Source: Symbiodinium natans
Lineage: Eukaryota; Sar; Dinophyceae; Suessiales; Symbiodiniaceae
Length of the DNA: 21,000 bases
Reading direction: 5' to 3'
Assembly: GCA_905221605.1 (NCBI GenBank)
Contig: CAJNDS010000076.1
Location: forward strand, 1-21,000
Within the stretch, counting starts at the first letter, position 1, and the number at the start of each line of letters is the position of its first letter. Shown piece by piece: positions 16,445 through 21,000 of this stretch. Made by a program: the position numbers and the translations under genes. The notes beneath the pieces are model-generated. The model saw nothing but the letters and a program-made list of their open reading frames with translations, did not search any database and had not been told where the DNA came from.

Positions 16445-17880
16445 TCCAGCTCCAGGGCATATGTCCGAGACGAGGACTGCGTGGTAGTGGGCTCGCACTG
16501 GTCGTGAATCAAGGCAGCCTGCATCATCGGTTTGGCGACCTCGCCATTTGAGTCTCTGCTTGCGGGTTGGAGTATGCGCAGGCTGGCACTCTTTGGTGGA
16601 TGCAGCCCCCAGGCTGCTTAGGCTGCTTCCAATGCTTACAGCCTCTTTCAGGCTCTCGGCGTCGCGGATGGTTGTGGATAGCCTCCAGCGGCAGCGAAAT
16701 TTCAGAGGGAGTACATCTGAGAGCCTTGCCGCGCCGCAGTAAACGGCAAAGCTGCTGCATAGTTGGATTCGGTGCACAGCGAATCAACAACGTGTAGCAT
16801 GCAGAGACAGACCCACAGGGGCAGCAGGTGCTTTGTGAGCATTGCTCCGCATCTCAATTTTGGGCTATGTTTTTCAGCTTTTTGTGCGATCTCTCGGATT
16901 TCAGCTGGGAACTTTCGATGTCACCTGAAGTCTGAAGACTCGGGACCACCGTGCCATGCGCCATCCGAACTTGATGGGCCGAACGGCGAAGCCACCTCCA
17001 CCCCGAAAAGCTCAAGTGCCGCACGTCGCACGTGCCACGCAGCAGTTGGCAATAAACGCCCAGGAGCATCTGATTATTTTTCTGCAAGTATCAAGCCGTC
17101 CGAGAACAGCGTTGAAAGATTGCTTTCCGGGCCCGGGCTTGAAAGCGTGCAGTCCAGGAGCCCAAAAGGACATGGTCCCTCTGATGGAGCGTAGAAAGTT
17201 GGAGGCCCCAAGCCCGCAGAGGACTCCTCCAGATGCTCGCTGAGATGTGGGCTGCTGGGTTTGGGGAGCGCTTAAACCGTCAAAGCTCGAAGTCCAAGAC
17301 CCTCTCCCCCCTAAGCCCCTTAAGCCCCCCTGTTTATCTCAGGGGATTCTGTGCTCCCTCCCCCTTTCAGCAGTCGGAGGCAGCTCTGCATTTGCTGTGG
17401 CTCCACGCAGGAAGAAAAACCTCCCATCAGCCGGTCCTAGACGCCGGGGCATCCCAGGGCAAAGGCACGAAACTAAAGACAACACAAGCCTTAGGGAGAT
17501 CTTCTATGTTTTTAGGGTTGGGCTTCCGGCTTTAATATTGAGATTGGTTGAACGTTAGAGGGCTTAGGACTGACAGGGCTTGGGCTTCAGGATTCAGTGA
17601 AGGGGGCTTGTAGAATTCTATGGAGCTGGGCTCTTGCGGCCATGGTTGACGCCGGAGCCGGCGAGCTCAGCAGCCGAACCAAGCCATGGACACTTCCACG
17701 TCTTCCAGGTTGGGCCCCCCTCCCCGCCAAAGGGCTCAAAAGGGAGGGGAGTAGTACTTATTGAGTGCTTTCTTTTTTTGGCTTTCCGCATGGCTGCAAA
17801 CTATGGACTGTGTGACACACCTTATATGCATTGCCTATAGCCTATAGGCCGTTAGGCTATAGGGACACGCAGCCTGCGAG
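16445..17880. other. Intergenic stretch without a supported gene
   Basis: No exon could be supported. Scattered open frames of 60-145 codons occur on both strands without motifs. The segment at about 17510-17610 contains degenerate TTAGGG-like words (TTTTTAGGGTTGGG, GAGGGCTTAGG), probably decayed telomere-type repeat. Confidence 0.4.
17834..17863. repeat. Perfect 11-bp inverted repeat (hairpin)
   Basis: CCTATAGCCTA at 17834-17844 is exactly complementary to TAGGCTATAGG at 17853-17863, with an 8-base loop. It lies about 30 bases before the first putative exon of the downstream gene. It could be a footprint of a small mobile element or a chance hairpin; no terminator role is expected in a eukaryote. 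Confidence 0.6.
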
Positions 17881-17891
17881 CCAGGTCGGCT

Positions 17892-20800
17892 TCGGTGCAG
17901 CCTTCGGAGACCTCCGTCGCCGAGCCCTGCAGCGCGCCCTCGGAGAAGTACCTCCTCTTGGACACGGAGGACGAGCTTGAGCTGCATGCGATGGATGACA
18001 AAGCTCCCGCCCTAGCTTCGGTTCTCTTCTTAAATCGTTCCGAGTTTCAGATACCGATGCCACTGCAAAGAACGTTTGTGTTGACATGATCAGCGTCGTG
18101 ATCTCCTGCTGGGCATTTTGTCAGCACTCCACAACTTGCAGCAGTGAACATTACACGTTCAGGCGTTGAACGTGTCCGAGCAGGACCCTCAGCTCAATTT
18201 CAGTCCTCACTTCTTTTTGATGACGAGCCGAACTCTTAAGAGAGCTTCTTTAATCAAAAAGTGTCGGCGCAGCTTGGGCTTGTGGAGGTGGGCCCCTGCC
18301 TCCCGTCCCCTGGCGCACGAACGCCCTTCTTCTCCTGTGCTCGGTGGCCTTCTTCGTCGCAATCTACCGCACCAGGCCGAGACAAGGGATGTTGCATGAT
18401 GCTGCAAGAATCTGCAAGACACTTCCTCCAAGAAAGCACACAAGTGGCAGCTGTCGGATTGTCGCCCTGAACCAGAATCTCGGGGGCCCCCCCTGCCCCG
18501 CGAGGTCCTGCGTGGATGGCAGCACCTACCCCATGCCGCCGAACTGGGTTTGGCTCGCCTTCTTCGTGCCGGTGCTGCTTCATCAGCTCTGGGCAGAGCC
18601 TTCTCGGCACCACTTTTTCTCTCTCTTTTTTTGTGAGCTTGCATGTTCTCAACATTTGAAGGGCCCAGCTTTTCCGCACAGGGTTAGGCGACAACAGGCG
18701 GGAACGCAAGGCAGTTGGAGGGGGTATAGGAGTGGTGAGGCAAGTTGGGGGCCTTGGGGAGTTTGGAAGGCTGCTGTGGGCCCAGCTGAGGAAGAGGAGG
18801 CCGTGAAAGTGCTGCTGCCATGCTACAAGCGCCACATGGACCTGCACCGCCTCGAAGACGGCTTCTCGCTCATGGGCCTCTTGCCATCCTCGGAGACCTT
18901 GTGGCTTCGCGCTCAGAAGCTGCTTTTGGTCATGAGCTCCGTGGACGTCTTCACCGACACCTACTTTGCCAGCACCATGGGCCTGGGAGGCGGGAAACGT
19001 GTGAAAACACAAAAGCCTCTTGCAGTGTCTCCGTGTGCAGCCTGCAAATGTCAGTAGAGCGAGGCTCTGAGACGCTACTCGCAGCCGAAGTTTGCCTTAG
19101 TCTAGTGATGCCTTCGTTCCCGGAGTGGCCCCTTGAGGCACAAATGCCTGCTCACATGGAAGGACGCAAGAGATTTGGGACTTCTGGTGGAGGCCTCCTC
19201 CCTCTTCATCTTCTTGGTCTTGTATTGTGGAATCGCGGTGGCACCGTGACGCTCACACGCACATCCAAAGCGTGGGGGCCGGGGGCAGTGGGGGGGCACT
19301 GCCTGGCCCCCCCCCTCCCCCCTCCCCCCTCCCCCCCTCCCCTCCCCCCCCCCCTCCCCCCCTACCCCCCTCCCCCCCCCCCCCCCCAAGCCAACAAAAC
19401 AGAACAGGGAAAAGGCACCGGTGCTCTGGCCCCACCAACAGGGGATGCGCCCCGAAAAGAGAGGCAGTTGATCCTGGAGCACCTACTCCATCCTACTCCC
19501 AAACCCTTTGCTGTCTGCTTCGGCTGGAGATCTGGAGTATATGAAACATTGCATGTGCTGTTACGGGTATGCTGGTGGCCCCCCACCCTGGGCAAGTGAT
19601 TGATAACACATTGGCTTGTCAACTGTGTGTTCGGTTGGGGGAGGTTCTTTAAAAAGAGCAACGTTGCTTGCAGTTCCACTTAACTTATCCATGTGGGGAT
19701 CCTGTGGAGGCAGAGCATCTTCAGCTCGCTGCCCTTCGTGGTTCCCCTGGACGTGCTGATCTCGGCATCCTGGACCTTGATGCTCTTGCACCTTGTCGTG
19801 GCCTGCGCCACTCGGGCTGGCTGCTGAAAACAACGGTGCAGAGTCTCCAGGGGCTCCCTAAACACCCTATAGTAAAACCCATATACGTATATATATATAT
19901 ATATATGTTGTATGTATGTATATATATATATGTATGTATGTATGTATATATATATATATACATATACTTGTTTATAGCTTGTAAGCCCGCGCAAGATGCG
20001 TGGCGGCTTGAGGCCACCATGGTCCGGAAGAAGGGGGCCGGCGACAGAGGTGACGACGGCCGGTCGCCGCCCCTGCTGTCCTGCAGTGACAAGGCCCATG
20101 TCAAAAAAGTGTGCCATGCAGCATCATATACAGCCTCCACGATGCCACGTTGCTCGGAGAATTGGGCCGTGCCGAAGCGCACATGACCCTTTCGTAGGTT
20201 GTTCAGACGCAGGGGTTGCTCGGACCACAAAAGACACTGATGGAGGCAAGGCTATGTTCAACATTCCTTGTAGCGACTGCTGCAAAATTGGGCTGCGCAA
20301 AAACAGGGCTTTTCAGAAGGGGGGAGGCCCAAAAAAAAAAGCTACTGGGAGTGTTGCCGAGCAAGCGTCAACTTAAGAACTTGCTTGGTCAAGGGGGGCA
20401 GACTCCTTCACATTAAGGTGTGGTTTCTAGAGGGTGTGAACCGGGGGAACCCTCTTCTCAGCTCAGAGCGTTGTGCAGGACACGTTGTTCAACGACGACG
20501 TGTGCTTCCAACTCGGTGAATCTGCAGGGTTCTCGTCCGTAGTCCAGATGTCCAACAAGCTGTACGTCCTCCAGATGAAGAAGAACGTTTACAGGAAGAA
20601 AGGATACAGGACTGGGTTTCAGGCATGCAGCAAGAGGTGGCACATCGCATGTCATTTTAAATCTGGAGTCTGCAAATCGCCTTCGGCAGGATCATGGGGT
20701 ACGGCCTACCCCTATCTCAAAAGTATGTGCGGCGCGTCTACTTCTCGTACCTTCTGGAGAGCCTTGACTGCACCTGAAACATGCAGCGTGCATAAACCGT

Positions 20801-21000
20801 GCCCTAGCCAAAGCTCCACGCTTCTGGCCGAGGGATGGCGTGCAAGTGGTGCTGCAGTCATGGACGTTGGCAATCAACACCCACCAGGCGCGACTGGTTT
20901 TCAGAAGTCAGAAGACGGCGGCGACCGCCCGTTTTCCCCGAAGTACCGATGCGCCTTCACGTTGGAGGGCGGAGCAGAAGTTGGGATGCGTGTTGGGTAG
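17892..21000 (+). CDS. Putative multi-exon polytopic membrane protein gene (partial, right end cut)
   Basis: Several plus-strand segments look like exons. At 17892-18047, SEKYLLLDTEDELELHAMDD is acidic. At 18311-18370, NALLLLCSVAFFVAIYRT is a membrane helix. At about 18505-18600, PPNWVWLAFFVPVLLHQLW is a helix. At about 18785-18990, EEEEAVKVLLPCYKRHMDLH leads to LLLVMSSVDVFTDTYFASTM. At 19714-19815, FVVPLDVLISASW then TLMLLHLVVACA is a helix after a CAG acceptor. At 20122-20193, YSLHDATLLGELGRAEAHM. At 20467-20597, VVQDTLFNDDVCFQLGESAG after TCAG. At about 20832-20910, DGVQVVLQSWTLAIN. Exon boundaries are mostly unresolved, and they might belong to more than one gene. The acidic D..TD helix and the VQ..LQ helix vaguely recall XK-related proteins, but this is not a firm assignment. 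Confidence 0.4.
19307..19387. repeat. 81-nt pyrimidine tract, almost pure C
   Basis: It consists of C runs separated by single T residues, with one A. The minus strand is correspondingly G-rich with long G runs, capable of G-quadruplex formation. It lies in a presumed intron. The adjoining left flank has the opposite bias (GGGGGCC, GGGGGCAGTGGGGGGG), so the flanks could pair. Confidence 0.95.
19881..19967. repeat. AT/GTAT microsatellite
   Basis: (AT)n runs alternate with TGTATGTA blocks over 87 bases. It is the most AT-rich segment of an otherwise GC-rich window and lies between two presumed exons. Length is likely variable between strains. Confidence 0.95.

Noticed and set aside
18254-19012. 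Minus-strand frame of 252 codons
   Set aside because: The plus strand has membrane-helix exons with plausible splice sites; the minus reading has no domain.
1-21000. tRNA, rRNA, CRISPR, bacterial operon or spliced-leader relic
   Set aside because: No tRNA-like clover sequence, conserved rRNA segment or regular spacer array was noticed, and no TTTTGGCTCAAG-type spliced-leader remnant was seen upstream of the genes. A covariance-model scan would be decisive.

Overview
The window looks like a piece of a large eukaryotic nuclear genome, most likely a dinoflagellate. It is GC-rich and intron-containing, with low gene density. It holds GT..AG introns, plant/alveolate-type telomere repeats inside the sequence (CCCTAAA mixed with CCCTAAAA), many minisatellites, and small LRR-like exon modules of a style I associate with dinoflagellate gene models. 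No operon, ribosome-binding-site or prokaryotic signal was seen. The assignment is an inference; no marker gene settles it.

Bases 1-1040 are two GC-rich minisatellite fields. Bases 1090-7312 hold the most interesting object: a chain of plus-strand open segments encoding, in order, an ASCH-like domain, a ubiquitin-specific protease (USP/C19) with visible Cys, His and Asp boxes, about 300 residues of unknown sequence, a zinc-knuckle region, a Mutator-like (MULE) DDE transposase core and a SWIM zinc finger. Most breaks between segments can be explained by short GT..AG introns that keep the reading frame, so I read them as one large gene of a mobile element carrying its own deubiquitinase. One in-frame TGA at 1390-1392 falls where the ASCH fold expects Trp, and one frame change near 6880-6935 is unresolved, so this copy may be inactive. 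Bases 7265-8580 repeat the last part of the transposase gene several times, including a decayed copy of the SWIM end.

Bases 8590-10230 are repeats and low-complexity DNA without a supported gene. Bases 10229-13990 are a tandem array of a roughly 1.5-kb unit (two units plus a truncated third). Each unit has an LRR-like exon module, and the first two also carry a 322-bp block of telomere-type repeat. A fourth, diverged module lies at 14406-14546.

Bases 15509-16444 hold the 3' part of an unrecognised three-exon gene whose introns all preserve phase 0. From about 17890 to the window end there are scattered plus-strand exons, several encoding hydrophobic helices, read here as one polytopic membrane protein gene running off the right edge. 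A pure pyrimidine tract (19307-19387) and an AT microsatellite (19881-19967) lie in its introns.
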